From Tanypteryx hageni (Eukaryota; Arthropoda; Insecta; Odonata; Petaluridae), in assembly GCA_028673005.1 (NCBI GenBank), contig CM054115.1, forward strand, positions 190,906,370 to 190,970,369: DNA of 64,000 nt, in the 5' to 3' direction. This document shows positions 21,472-32,865 of the stretch, piece by piece. The notes beneath the pieces were generated by a model. That model did no database searches and was not told where the DNA came from. It saw nothing but the letters and a program-made list of their open reading frames with translations. Every line of letters starts with the position of its first letter. The first letter of the stretch is position 1. The position numbers and the translations under genes were made by a program.

Positions 21472-22007
21472 TTAGTTGTGTGCAAAACAATTGATGATAT
21501 ATCTATTACTAAGATGATCTGTGTTAGTTATGTCTTGTGTAGTGTCCATGAAAATTAAATTAAAGGAAGCCCTCTTGATTTTAGTTACCATTTTCTGTTC
21601 CAGTTTATTTGCAAAGCAATCAATTAATTCATTTTGAATCTGAGGACTGAAATGCTTTATCGAACCTTTTGGTTTAAACATTGATTCGCTCATCACGTAA
21701 TAATATTTTCCCAGTAGTTGTACTACATTAGTTAAAAAATTGCCCTTATAAATTTCTTCAAAATTTTCTTTATGCCCTCTAAATGATCTACATTTTAAAC
21801 TAAACTTAAGGTTATGTCAATTAAACTACAAATAACGTTCCTCCAAAACGTTTCCTCTCTATGAATGTTTTCCTCTACCACTTTGTCAATACGTATATTA
21901 TTCTTCCATTGAGCATAAATAAAGCAAGCTCTTACAAGTGATTGAGATGTACTGTGCACTTTTATTTGTTTAGATAGTCCTTTCCAGTTTTGTGTACCTA
22001 TTATCAA
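21472..22007 (-). pseudogene. ZMYM1-like hAT transposase fragment
   Basis: The first piece (22007 to 21795) contains SQSLVRACFIYAQWKNN and EENIHREETFWRNVICSLIDI. This matches the segment before the catalytic core in ZMYM1-like proteins. The second piece (21696 to 21472) contains FSPQIQNELIDCFANKL and FMDTTQDITNTDHLS, where the Asp of MDTTQDI is the likely first catalytic Asp. The two pieces are about 100 bp apart in different frames. The TTF zinc finger and everything after the first catalytic block are absent. Confidence 0.75.
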
Positions 22008-22584
22008 AGTTTATTGTATTTGACTTGTAAATAACCAACACGGTTAACAATAGCGCTTATTTTCATTAGGAGACTAACATAATTAACGCTCGTTCACACG
22101 TTGTCCGGTACGAGCAGCTTTATAATAATATTAAGTAGAACAAGATGATCCAAACAGAAATTACGATGCCTACTTTGGATTTAATTATTTATTAAATACT
22201 TATATTGGCTTAAATAGCTTTAAAACCATCGCGGATATGTAACTATTTGTGTTCACAAATTTCATAATTTAGCGTTATAAAATACTAAAAATACATAAGA
22301 GCGGAACATTGAATTGATCACGCGTATTTGTGCGTCAAAAATAACGCGTGTAAGTATTAGGATATATCGAATCTGAGTCCAACAATAGTTATTGCTATGG
22401 CAACACTACAAAATCGCCAGTATTTAGGCGAAATTCTAAGAAATACAATCGATAAACAAAATTCTACGATAAAAATTAGAATTCTCATTCCTTTCCTCAG
22501 AGAATAGTATAAAACTCGCTCCGATATTACAATTCTAAGATCTTTTCATATGCAAAAGAAAATTACCCTGCACGATGCATTTTA

Positions 22585-22770
22585 GATTTCCCATGTGAAT
22601 CAAATGGGAAGAATATTTCCTAGAATCGAACCCGGGACTTCAATCTTCGCAACAAAAGATATTCTCGGGAGCTCGGCCTATGTAGCAAGAGATTTCCGCC
22701 AAGTTTCATGAAAATCGGTTTATTGGTTCAAAAGTTAATAGGGGGGGACAGACAGACAGGCAGACAGATA
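22585..22770 (-). repeat. SINE-like dispersed repeat S1, copy 2 (nested in hAT-B)
   Basis: Same order of blocks as 915-1090: ATGTGAATCAAATGGGAAG, reverse B-box (CCCGGGTTCGATTCTAGG on the minus strand), CCAAGTTTCATGAAAATCGG, and a (GACA)n tail at 22747-22770. Confidence 0.6.
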
Positions 22771-23769
22771 CAACGACAAAACTATAAGCATATTTCCATT
22801 CTGGTTTTAATATGGGCCCATGATTCGGCCGTGCAAAAGCAGCGGCAATATGGAATAAAGAATAATACCATGCACACTTTATAATGCAGTAAAATAAAGA
22901 CTAAATTGTGGTGTTTTACCTACCAAATGACTTGAATATTCATTCTTCAAAGAGCTCGAAAAATATTCCAGGGTTTTTCGATAATCCTCTTAGAATATCG
23001 TGTTCACAATTCAAGCTTTGCACACCAACTAGATTCTAACGATCTGAGCTTAGCCTTCTTCCCTATTTTGTTCACACGCCCAGTGAATAAAAGGCCCTTT
23101 TGTCTTCCATTGGAATCATACAGATGGTTCTCGAGGAATAATATACATATATCTTTATTAGGCTGAGCGGTCTGCTAGTTAGTTCATAGAGGGTGGAAAA
23201 AATTAGAATTTCAGGAATGACTTGGAAACAATGCTGGGTCGGTGCAGGGCCCGGGAGAGAAATCCTGGGCCCCGGTGCTTCTCCTGCTCTCGGGCCCATT
23301 GCCGCCACTTCTCACCACCATAATTATATAATAATAATTTTCCGCTGTCAAGATTCAGCAGTTGATTTTTAAAATTTTCCGCTGTCTACCATAGCTCATT
23401 CTTAATAATATGATTTTGTAAGACACGCAGGAATGTTTACATTGACTGCCTGAGTTCGGGCACCTATATATCACGGGCTCCGGTTATTTGCACGGGGTGC
23501 ACCCCCCTCTCCTGGACCAGAGTCGCGGGCCCTCAGGCCCTTCGGTGGCGGACCTGGCGGCATGGTTACGCCCCTGCATTCGTGTATACACAAATAATAA
23601 ACATAATAATTTAGTTAATCTGAAACATTCCCAACGATTATTCCCTGCATTCGTGCATTCACAAATAATAAACATAGTAATTTCGTTTATCTGAAACATT
23701 CCGAACGATTATCCCATGCATTCATATTCGCCTCGTAACAATACTGAAGCGTTCTAAAATTCGTCGTCT

Positions 23770-23987
23770 TAAAGGAGTGATTCTCAACCCTTTTAATAAC
23801 TCTGCCCATCTGAGCTTAAAGAAATTTCTTACAGCCCGTAAAAAGGAAATTTGCCGACCCAAACCTTCTCTTTCTTGTTATATAGTGAGTTTTTAAAATT
23901 TGCTAGGATCAGTAACTAATCGCAAACCTGTTTGCGGCACATCAAAATCCCTTCGATTCCCACTGGTTGAGAAACTCTCTCTGTTCT
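23770..23987. mobile_element. Short hAT-like MITE
   Basis: The left side is AGTGATTCTCAACCC and the right side, reverse-complemented, GAGTTTCTCAACCAGTG; TTCTCAACC is shared at both ends as in hAT MITEs with CAGTGGTTCTCAACC ends. The internal part has CGACCCAAACC-like sequence but no coding. A clean 8-bp duplication is not visible. Confidence 0.5.
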
Positions 23988-24284
23988 AAGGTATAATATT
24001 TAATGCTTTTTATAATTCTAATGGTATTTATTATTGAAACCAATTATTATTATTTTAAGTTATACTGAATGCGGATATATTATCAGCTTTATTAACCATT
24101 AAAATGCGACTGTAATATTCCCGACGCCTGCGAAATGAGCATTGTTGGGTCAGCACTTAATCGTTGGATCTGATACGTCATTCCCATTCAGAACCTATGG
24201 ACTAGTGCAATTCTAGAACACCGAGGATCATGTTTGCCAATCGATAGCTTATAAATCAGAGCACCCGAGGCTGTGGAATGAGGT

Positions 24285-24400
24285 GGAAAGACACGATGTG
24301 AGGACGGGATAGAAGAGAGAGGGAGAGGAAGGAGAAAAGAGAGAGAGATGGAAAGAGAGGGAGAGGATGGGAGGGAGGAAAGGTAGCGGGGCAGTGGAGA
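24285..24400. repeat. Purine-rich tract
   Basis: GA-rich plus strand; three overlapping minus-strand Pro/Ser/Leu ORFs here are compositional. Confidence 0.6.
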
Positions 24401-24774
24401 AGGTTCGGCAGTGTATCTTCGCATCGAAAAGATCGAACTCTGCTACCATACATAGCATCTACTCATTTAGTGCTAATCCTAAGCTGCTTCACGGCAAAAA
24501 CCTGTCATTTTGCTCCCGATAAAAGTTTTTTTTCAGCCAATGGAAACATATAGAAATCTATCTTTTATCAATGGTAGCTTATCAAACGACTTTGGAAGAT
24601 ATTAGAAATACGATCTTTTCACCGATTTCCATCGTGCGGGATGTTAAACGGAAAATGGAACGTTTGGTGATTCATATATCAACGCGTTATCAATTGAGAA
24701 AAGGATTCGCTCAATCCGAAGACTTTTGGGTCTATTTATATGACATACGTATTTGATAATGTTTTTCAAAAATT

Positions 24775-25028
24775 TCAACAATCTCACGTTGAAAAACATT
24801 AATTTTTCAGACAGTTATTTCATAATTAGAAATTTTTTTTAATTCAAAAGTTTTCACCTCAGGGCTGATTTCGTTCTTACATTATTGGACAATATGGGAA
24901 TCAAAGCAATCACTAAAATTTGCAATTTTAAGAATATTATACTTTTCCATTGTTTGGTACTAATGCCACACATTTCTGACAAATTTTATTGTTGTAGCAC
25001 ATCGAGAAATGCAATAATATTTATCTAA
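24775..25028 (-). mobile_element. Helitron-like repeat H1, copy b (left part)
   Basis: It aligns with the hairpin-proximal part of other H1 copies (CATTAATTTTTCAG, AATTCAAAAG, AATGCCACACATTTCTG, ATTTATCTAA). It stops exactly at an A before CTAG. The next family block (TTGTTTA-CATTTTAAAAATTTTTAACGGC) is found at 26037-26110, so the copy was interrupted by the element at 25029-26036. Confidence 0.7.
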
Positions 25029-26036
25029 CTAGTGTATTGCCCGTCATATGACGGATAAATAATAATATTCCCTCCCTCCCTCTCTCCCTCCGTCTCTCCC
25101 TCCCTCTCTCCCTCCCTCTGTCTCCCTCACTCTGTCTTCCTCCCTCTGTCTCCTTCCCTCTGTCTCCCTCCTTTCCTCTCTCTTTCCCTCCCTCTCCCTT
25201 TCCTTCCCTCTCTCTCTGCCTCTCTTTTGTCTCACCTCCCCCCTCTCCCATTCCCTCCTGTCACAACCCATAGCACTCCCTCTTTTTCTCCGTCTCCTTC
25301 TTTATCTCTTTCCTCCTGTCCTTTTCTAATTCTATACCTCTCTTACTCTCTATGTACCTTCCATTCTATATCCCTTCCTTCCTATCTCTATTCCCACATC
25401 CCCTTCTCTCTTACTCTACATCTATATAGTCGTTTAGATAAGCAAAAGAATCCAAACTAAATCCCAGTCTCATTAGGATTACGTATTTTCGCGACAAATC
25501 CTACGATAATTTAAGGCAACCTATGCTCTCGTATATATTACACGTATGCTGGTTGAAACAACAATTGATTCTCGAAGTTTAACGATGACGTGGTCGGCAA
25601 GGCAACATACCGTTTAAAAGCCGATATTTTCCAAATGTGTGATTTAAATGTTTAATATGAGAGATTTCGAACGGTAGACAGAAAAAGATGAATAGAATTG
25701 GAAACTTCATTAATGTTTCCTAAAACAATTCAAATTCGAAGATCGTACGTTAATTCTTTACAATTTCAATTTCCAAAAGAATAAAAGCCTTTAAAAGCAC
25801 TCTAAAAAGTCGATTTTTACGTATTATGTTACGGGAAACGGAAATCATACCCCTGGAGTCGAACCCGGGGGTTTTTTCTTGTTTTTTTTTTTCGCCATTT
25901 AATTTTTATATCTGAATCAAACATTCCTACGAAATTTAAACCTTCCACCTAATAGGGAAGTTGTAAAAACGCGATAAAAAGTGCCATTGATGAGGTCAGC
26001 GTTAGACAGAATGACATTGGGATTTTATATGTATGG
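25029..26036 (-). mobile_element. Helitron insertion within H1 copy b
   Basis: On the minus strand the 3' end is palindrome CCGTCATATGACGG, 8-9 bases, then CTAG at 25032-25029, then the target base T (A on plus, 25028). The other end reads CC on the minus strand (TC expected) next to T 26037. The host repeat is split at an A/T dinucleotide with no duplication, the Helitron insertion signature. The 1.0-kb body has a CT-rich tract and a B-box-like word near 25855 but no coding sequence, so it is non-autonomous. Confidence 0.75.
25060..25430. repeat. Pyrimidine-rich (CCCTCT) tract
   Basis: Almost pure C/T on the plus strand from 25068 to about 25250, then CT-rich to about 25430; lies inside the Helitron insertion. 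Confidence 0.8.
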
Positions 26037-26110
26037 TTGTTTACATTTTAAAAATTTTTAACGGCTGCAACAAGAACTACATGGAATTAAACAAAATGTT
26101 TTTCATAAAT
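26037..26110 (-). mobile_element. Helitron-like repeat H1, copy b (right part)
   Basis: Continues the H1 alignment after the Helitron insertion (TTGTTTACATTTTAAAAATT then AACGGCTGCAACAAGAACTA). It decays beyond about 26110. Confidence 0.65.
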
Positions 26111-27760
26111 TAACCACCTTATGATGACCCTATGAGCCGAAAAATATTTCCTGAATCTCTGTTTCAAGGGAATTCGTACAAACTCGAAGTGAATTTGTTT
26201 CTTGTATATTTTAAACATGATTAGACGAAGAACAATACTAACATTTATGTACACATACCTTCTATTTATAAATATTACTCTCCCAGTTGAACCATTGCTT
26301 GCAATTTATTGTATCGGTGAATGGAAAAAAGAAAAATGTTTAAATATTTGGAGCGTCATTTGCCGACGTAATAAGAAAAAGCGAGTTTTATTTATTGAGT
26401 TTATTTTGAACTTTACACTTAAAATTCTTTACAAACTTAGTAATAATTAAGTATTAGTAATGGCAAGGGTCATGGATGTCATTGAAAATATCTTTTATAA
26501 AATGCCGCAGTCCGTGTGGGAAAAACATGCTACGGAGGACATATTAATTTATCCACTAGCTAATTACCCGGGATTTGCCCCAGGTTTACAGTTTTGAAAT
26601 TTTCATGCTAATTTCACTTGCTAATATTTTCATTCAAACTCAAGGTACTCTTGTACCAATATTCACTATTAACTGGTATGAACATATTAAATATAGAGTC
26701 AAGTTTGATATTTTGATAAGAATATTCGAAATAAGTTGTGTAATTTTACGAAAAAACAACATGGGCCTCTAGTCAGGATATGAATTGCATGGCACCCCCC
26801 TCCCAAAAAGATCAAAATTCAAGTCCAGAGGTGCACATCTTAAAGGTCTCTTTAGTATGTGCACCAAGGTTTAAGCCCCTAAGTTTCTTTGTTTTTGAGA
26901 AAAGCTGTCCACGCACACACGCACAGACAGTCAAACACACGCCGCCATTTATTATTATGGGTTATAGTGGCGGTCACCTTCTTTATTTAATTCGAGATTT
27001 TTTTAAATAAACATTTTTGAGTATGATCAAGCATTAATCACAAAATTTTTCGAGTTCCTATCTGACTCATATCTTGAGACACCTAGTTATTTTCCATGGT
27101 TATCGAATAAAAAGACACCCAGTTATAAGACATAATGTATGTCATTCAATAATTAATTAAAAAAAATGTATTTATGGCATTACATGTGAACGGAGAGAAA
27201 AGTGCTCTCCTGACGCTCTTCGATTTCTCCAAAAAAGGGCCTGACGCTTCCTGATTTAGAATAAAAATACTCCTGCGCTGCTATATATGGCTTTAGAGGT
27301 CACAAAAACAATTAAAAATTTGAACCTTCCATATATAACAATTTGCTCAGAATCTTAATTTGAAAATTTTGAAGGCACTCCCTGCCACCCACCGATAAAA
27401 AAATTTCATTTGCAGAATCATGGATCACACACCCTGCAGATTTCAGACTTTTATCTCTTACCGTGTCCCTGCACAGGCGGACAGATAGAAAAAGCAAAAA
27501 CATGAAGTAAAACTCACTAAAAACATTAATTTTTACCAGTAATATTTATTATTTAGGAAATGAGATTAAAAGAACCGTTTTGTTTATTTTTTATGAAATC
27601 AACCGCATTATGTTATAAAATCACAATGAAAATGGCTTTCCATCTTTATTCTCATTTCCTCATTTGACGGTATAAAATGCCACTATTTATTCTCTCTCAC
27701 ATCTCTCTCTCTCTCTCTCTCCCACTTCCAATCTCTATTAATAGCATTAAGTGTTTAAAA
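26111..27760. other. AT-rich sequence without a recognised gene
   Basis: A CACTAGCTAATTACCCGGGATTTGCCCC-type segment at about 26555-26582 looks like the beginning of a dispersed element, and there is a CACACGCACAGACAG run near 26915. A (CT)n run is at 27700-27722. Nothing coding is convincing. Confidence 0.4.
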
Positions 27761-27764
27761 GCAT

Positions 27765-27990
27765 TGGACTAATTACCACGGTAGCCTGCATTTTTCATGG
27801 TTAAAATCCGCAAAATTTCACTTTTTCTTATTAAAACACATTTTTACGCTGATTCGGCACAGATTTGAATTTAGTCTTAAGAAAAAAATAAACAATTTTT
27901 TGCAGCTATAGAACCGCTTATATATCGAGTATGTATCTTAATTTTAACTAATTTAAAAATAAAATGAAGACGCATTGATTTCCAGGCTTA
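27765..27990. repeat. AT-rich dispersed repeat R4, copy 1 (partial)
   Basis: Shares GAATTTAGTCTT-AAGAAAAA-TAAAC, TTTTTACGC-GATTC and TATCTTAATTTTAA blocks with 29900-30470 and 31430-31800. Confidence 0.5.
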
Positions 27991-28289
27991 TGGGTGTAGG
28001 AATGAAACGAAGTCCAGTCTAGGACTAATACATACTACTTCATAACTTTGGCGTATCGAATTGATTACTCATATTGACAGGGAATTAATGTTTCACTATG
28101 TTTGAGTCATTCCAAGAAATTCTCATTCCAACAATGTCATTTGTAATTCATAGGTTATCAGTGATAGAGAGAAATTGGATAACAAATGAGTAGAGCATTA
28201 GGATTAACAATTTAAAAGACTGGGAATCATAAACCCGAATGCATTTGGAATTATCTCACACATGGAAATTCCCTGTGGTTAAATTTTGA

Positions 28290-28370
28290 AACCATAAATA
28301 AATGAGCGGGTTGTATTAATAACTTCCAAAGCCGAGTACCCGGGTTCAATTCCCAGTGGTGGCCGTTTCT
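28290..28370 (+). repeat. tRNA-like promoter sequence (degenerate SINE head)
   Basis: AAATGAGCGGGTTG (A-box-like) is followed about 45 bases later by CCCGGGTTCAATTCCCAG, a good B box. The arms do not complete a tRNA cloverleaf by eye, so a SINE head is more likely than a functional tRNA. Confidence 0.4.
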
Positions 28371-28655
28371 CTCTGTTTTTTTCCGGCCCTTACTTGCGTG
28401 TCCTGAGGAAGACATTTCAAGTACAGTACCCCGTCCGTTATACCTACTGAGTCTACGCCTTTTTGGTATCCCACGTGTTATAAAAAAAGTGAAATACCTC
28501 CCGAGTCCCATGAAAAATTTTGCATCTTATGTTGATAATTTCTGTTAGGTATTAATCTTTTCTGCGTTTTTATATGAATAAAGTTTAAATCACGTTAACC
28601 TTGATAAACAGAAGAGGAAAGATGCACACACCATGCGTGCATGCATCTGAGGCAG

Positions 28656-29250
28656 AGGCGTTCTTTACAATTTATTAATTAATGTCAGAAAAGATTAATA
28701 TTCATGGTTTAGTATAATGTCTAACAACAGAAGAATGATATTCCATTAGTGATGCAAAGGAAATAACGTCTTTTTTATTAACCGACTTATTTCCTAATCA
28801 ATTGTAATTATTAAAACAATCGACAATTATTTAAAACATAGCTCACTCGAATAGTAGTAATATAATCTTTATGTTCACATGGATTGCATTGTCGTAAATT
28901 ACCATTTCTTTTCATTTACGCAAAGAAAATAAATCTATTTACGCTTATTTCTTCGTCGGAAATAATCCATTTCCTTCATTTACCAAATGTTGCGTGCGCA
29001 CGCAAGAAAATTAAGTTAATTAGGTATTCACTCCAGATATTGTTTACTTCAGTTACCATGAAGATTGTTTTCGTTGACAACAATTAAGATAAACGGGGAA
29101 AAATTTGCTAAGTTTAGAATGAATTACGACTTGCTCGTTTGATTTTCTTGAAATCGGCGAATCCTTCGATCAAAATGTGCAGAACAAAAACAAAACATAT
29201 CCTATTTCACTAGTTCTACAATTTTGTTTGAAGACTTTTTTGTTACGTGT
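28656..29250 (+). repeat. AGGCGTTCTTT family, 5' and central part (copy 2)
   Basis: It begins AGGCGTTCTTTACAA and runs parallel to 62408-63000 for about 600 bp (GTTTAGTATAATGTCTAA, CGTAAATTACC-ATTTCTTTTCA, AAACG/TGTTGCGTGCGCACG, GTTTACTTCAGTT-CCATGAAGATT). The 3' hairpin end is missing; sequence diverges after TTTGAAGACTTTTTTG. About 45 bp upstream (28610-28655) is also shared with 62365-62407. Confidence 0.8.
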
Positions 29251-29559
29251 TGTGGTTGCTTGCATACTGCAAGCGCTTAAAAAATCACTATACACCAAGA
29301 TCTAAACTCGTGAATAAACCAATGCGATCTCAAGGGGAACAGCACTTGAACGATGTGGAGCCTATATGTATTAGACAATAAGTTTCATGAGTTCTAGCAG
29401 AGTATTAATAATTTTCTGCGAAATAAAGGCAACTATCCGTAGTTTCCGATTTCTCTGACAATCGGCTCGTGTCCAAGTTTCCGAATTTCAAGTTTCGTGA
29501 CTCAGATAGCCCTGCATAAGCAATGAGAATAATCTTCATTAAGACAATACTCTATACAC

Positions 29560-30470
29560 GAAAATTATGGAAGTATTAGAATATTTTGTGTCAAGATTAT
29601 GTAATCATCAACCGTAACTAACACTTAGTTGGATTTTAAAAATCACGACATAAATATTACGCCATTATATTTAACAATTGAAAGGTAAAAATTTCCCGAA
29701 TAACTACGAAAGAACATTAAAATACTTTTCATGTTATCTATCCGGAATTTCTAAATTCTCTGGCAATCAACTCTCATCCAAGTTTTCGAATTTCCTGTTT
29801 CATGGCTAAGATCTTTTCAGCAATAGCTATGATAATAATTAATAAAATAGCCTATACATACGATATATCACACTACAAATTGTGTAAAAATTAGGATATT
29901 TTGTGTGTTAGGATTATGGCGACATCATCCGTGGCTTTTAGTTTGTATCCGGATAAAAAAATTAATTTAAATTATCGCGTCATCATATGTGTACGTCATT
30001 GGCTGAAATTAAATAGATGTAGATCTAATAATGCAATTTTTAAGCATAAAATCAATGCTGTTGAAGTATGGATAATAAATTCCCATTGAAATGCATTGGA
30101 ATCGTTGCTATGGTAGTTTCTATATTTAATTGTTGAAGAACGAAAAAAATTTCATTATTTTAAGAATAAAATCCCATTTTTACGCAAATTCACCATGGAT
30201 TTAAATTCTGTCTTCAAGAAAAATAAACGCCATTATTTCACCGTATTTCACCGTAAGGTGTATCTTAATTTTAAATAATTTATAAAAGCAATTTTATGTA
30301 ACCCTGCACAGTTTTCATTGCTTTTCTTATGGGTGTTTTAAATTGTACTTTGGGGTCAAAAACTCCCATTCTGTAACTATTCTGTAATTTTGGATTTTTT
30401 CCGAGGTTGTGCCCTTCTTCATGCCAAATTTCAGCTCTGTAGCACTTCTGAAAGTACCTTAGGTTTTATA
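29560..30470. repeat. AT-rich dispersed repeat R4, copy 2
   Basis: Blocks CGTCATCATATGTGTACGTC, ATTGTTGAAGAACG, TTTTTACGCAAATTC and TCTGTCTTCAAGAAAAATAAA recur in the same order at 31430-31800. No coding capacity. It ends at the TA tract at 30473. Confidence 0.55.

Positions 30471-30472
<2 letters not shown>

Positions 30473-30538
<66 letters not shown>
30473..30538. repeat. (TA)n microsatellite
   Basis: Perfect dinucleotide run immediately left of the hammerhead-like module P1. Confidence 0.95.
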
Positions 30539-30540
<2 letters not shown>

Positions 30541-30743
30541 GTAGCTGATGAAGGAATAATTCCGAAAGCTTCTACGTTTGTGATGTTTCTGTGTTTTAGT
30601 GTTCTTTTACGTGTATCGCTTCGACATCCCCGGGGCCTCGCCAACCTGAAGTCGTCCGATTGGTGAGTGTTCACTGGGTTTCCTCATCCCAACACCTTGT
30701 TGACATCCATATATCCATTTTACCTTTCCTTTTCCGTAAGCTG

Positions 30744-30744
<1 letters not shown>
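30539..30744 (+). repeat. Short element P1 with hammerhead-ribozyme-like core, between two TA tracts
   Basis: At 30541-30575 the order is GTAG, CTGATGA, A, GGAA-TAA-TTCC, GAAA, GCTT, CTAC. This is a CUGANGA core, a 4-bp stem II, GAAA, and a 4-bp outer stem. The rest (ACGTGT, CTTCGACATCC, GTGAGTGTTCACTGGGTTTC, CAACACCTTGTTG, TACCTTTCCTTTTCC) is shared with P2 at 32863-33058 and, weakly, P3. Hammerhead motifs are known in Penelope-like retroelements and retrozymes, so a retroelement tail is the best guess. No ORF. Confidence 0.6.

Positions 30745-30818
<74 letters not shown>
30745..30818. repeat. (TA)n microsatellite
   Basis: Perfect run joining P1 to the CTAG end of H1 copy c. Confidence 0.95.
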
Positions 30819-30819
<1 letters not shown>

Positions 30820-31410
30820 TAGTAAATGGTGCTTGAATTCTGCAAATATTTCATCTCACCTTGAAAAAACATTCATTTTTAAGAGATATATTTCATAATG
30901 GAAAATTTTTTTTAATTCAAAAGATTTCACCTCTGCACCGAATTTCTTTCTTTCCTTATGTAACAATAATAGAGTAAAACAATTCCTAAAATTTGCTATT
31001 TTAAGAATATTATACTTTTTCTACTTTAGGGTACTAAAGCAATACATTTTTGCGAAATTATAAAGTTGTAACTTATCTAGAAGTGAAAAAATATTTATCT
31101 ATTTATTTAGATTTTAACGGTCGCAAGAACATATTCATCGAGATTTTTAAATGTTTATTTAGGTATGCGCACTAAGCTCTAAATAATTTAAAAATTTCAG
31201 CTCCAACACGACATTACTTATTTCACAATTCTCTAATATGTCCTGTTTTTGGATTTTGTCTTTGTTAAAAGTTTACGCCGTAGTTTTAAATTAATTGCAA
31301 TATAATACAATCCACTGATTCTCTTTAGAAGCACAAAATTAAAGCTATTATTATATATTTCATCAACCCCCATCATTGAAAGGAGTAACGTTCTTTTATT
31401 TAATAACATA
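30819..31410 (-). mobile_element. Helitron-like repeat H1, copy c
   Basis: It starts ACTAGTAAATGGTGCTTG at the TA tract, then TTTCATCTCACCTTGAAAAA and AATTCAAAAGATTTCACCTC. Similarity to other copies continues to about 31250 (GGTCGCAAG, TCTAAATAATTTAAAAATTTC), then decays. The terminal hairpin is partly degraded (GCTTGAATTCTGCAAAT). Confidence 0.7.
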
Positions 31411-31419
31411 TATTGCGTT

Positions 31420-31800
31420 TTAAAATTATGACGTCATCATATGTATACGTCTTTGGTTGAAATCAATTGGACAATAAGAATTTCTCTATTAAAAACCATT
31501 AAAGCGTTGCTATTAAATACGGATTGGGAATTCCAATTGAAAATCATTATCCTGGTAGTGATGGTAGCTGAAGTTCTTTATTGTTGAGCATCTGCTTTTT
31601 TCCGATTAAAAACATATATCTTCGTCAATTCGGCAGCAATTTGAATTTAGTCTTCAAAAATAAAAAACATCATTCTTGTAGCTACAGAAAAAAATTTGGA
31701 ATTTTCGATTTTTCTGGTTGGTTGTACCAAATAACTTATAATCCTGCCAAATTTCAGATCCGTGGTATATCTAGAAGGGACTTCGATTTTATATTATATA
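31420..31800. repeat. AT-rich dispersed repeat R4, copy 3
   Basis: Same block order as 29900-30200 (GACGTCATCATATGTATACGTC, TTGTTGAGCATCTGC, TTTAGTCTTCAAAAATAAA). It runs into the H1 linker at 31838. Confidence 0.5.
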
Positions 31801-31889
31801 TATCCTATACCCTCCGTAAGAATCAGCTAATATATATCATTATATATAGACGTTCCTTACAGAGGAGGAGGAGGATGATATAACAGGAG

Positions 31890-32807
31890 GATACTAATAT
31901 CCAGCCCAAACTACAGGAGCTATAGAGCTGACAGTTTTAGGGTTTGTAGATATGATAGAGAAATTTTCAGATAAAATAAGACTTCTTACCTAAGTGACAT
32001 GAATTCGACTCCAGAAATTCCGAAATTTGCGTTTTTTCCCATAAGAAAAGCATTGCGCCATTTTTGTAAATTAATTATGGGCACTTGCCGGTACGCTAGA
32101 AAAATGAAATTTTCAGTGTTGCTAGATGGACGCAATATCTATTAGGAATTATTGTCACTTTTGCTTAAAGTGTCTTGGGTTCGACTCCAGATATCCCGGA
32201 ATATCTCCCATAAGTTAGCATGTGAAAACGCAATCCAGTGTGTAGACCAATCTAATAAGTTTAGGAAGCTGAAATTTTGCAAGTTTATAGTACTTTTCTC
32301 ATAACCAACTATAAAAATCGAAAATTTAAAAATTGTAAATTTTAGGGGTTGTTTTAACCCCATTTGAACATTAAAGTATAATAATTTTTAAGGTACTACG
32401 GGATGAGCTAGGAAGCTGTAATTTTCAAATTATTTACAGAACAGTGAATTTGCACAAATAAACTTTTCAATCTCTCCTTATATATATTGCGGCAACCGTT
32501 AAAAATGTTTAAATTTTAAACAATTAGAAAAATATTATTTTACTTCTAGAAGTGCTACAACTATAAAATTTGGCTGAAATGTGTAGCATTAGTACCCCAT
32601 AATGGAGAAAGTGTAAAATGTTTAAAATTGCAACATTTGGGGATTGTTTTAAGCTATTATTTTTACATGTGGGAAAAACGAAAATCGCTGCGGTGGTGAA
32701 AGCTTTAGAATTAATGGAATATTTGTAATGATGAAATATCTGTCTCAAAAATTAATTTTTTTTCAAGGTGAGATGAAATGCTTGCAGTATGCAAGCACCT
32801 TCTACTA

Positions 32808-32808
<1 letters not shown>
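31890..32808 (+). mobile_element. Helitron-like repeat H1, copy d (best 3' end)
   Basis: The 3' end has a perfect hairpin GCTTGCA-GTA-TGCAAGC (32780-32796), 8 bases, then CTAG (32805-32808) and T, joining a TA tract. That is canonical Helitron geometry. The body holds AGTACCCCATAATGGAGAAAG, CGGCAACCGTTAAAAATG and, at the 5' side, two GTTCGACTCCAGA/ATTCGACTCCAGA words (32000, 32169). The 5' side follows the linker AGACGTTCCTTACAGAGGAG and GGAGGATACTAAT. No coding capacity. Confidence 0.7.

Positions 32809-32862
<54 letters not shown>
32809..32862. repeat. (TA)n microsatellite
   Basis: Perfect run between the CTAG end of H1 copy d and module P2. Confidence 0.95.

Positions 32863-32865
<3 letters not shown>

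Larger units (their letters stand above)
21317..23576 (-). mobile_element. hAT-superfamily transposon with ZMYM1-like transposase remnant (hAT-B)
   Basis: Left end CAGTGGCGTAACTA and right end (reverse-complement) CAGGGGCGTAACCA match at 12 of 14 positions. A perfect 8-bp duplication CATTCGTG flanks the element at 21309-21316 and 23577-23584. Inside, on the minus strand, is part of a ZMYM1-like hAT transposase. A SINE-like repeat (22585-22770) lies within it. The right subterminal region is strikingly GC-rich (GGGCCC words near 23240-23300 and 23500-23570). Confidence 0.9.

Noticed and set aside
28290..28370. Functional tRNA gene
   Set aside because: Good B box but no cloverleaf by eye.
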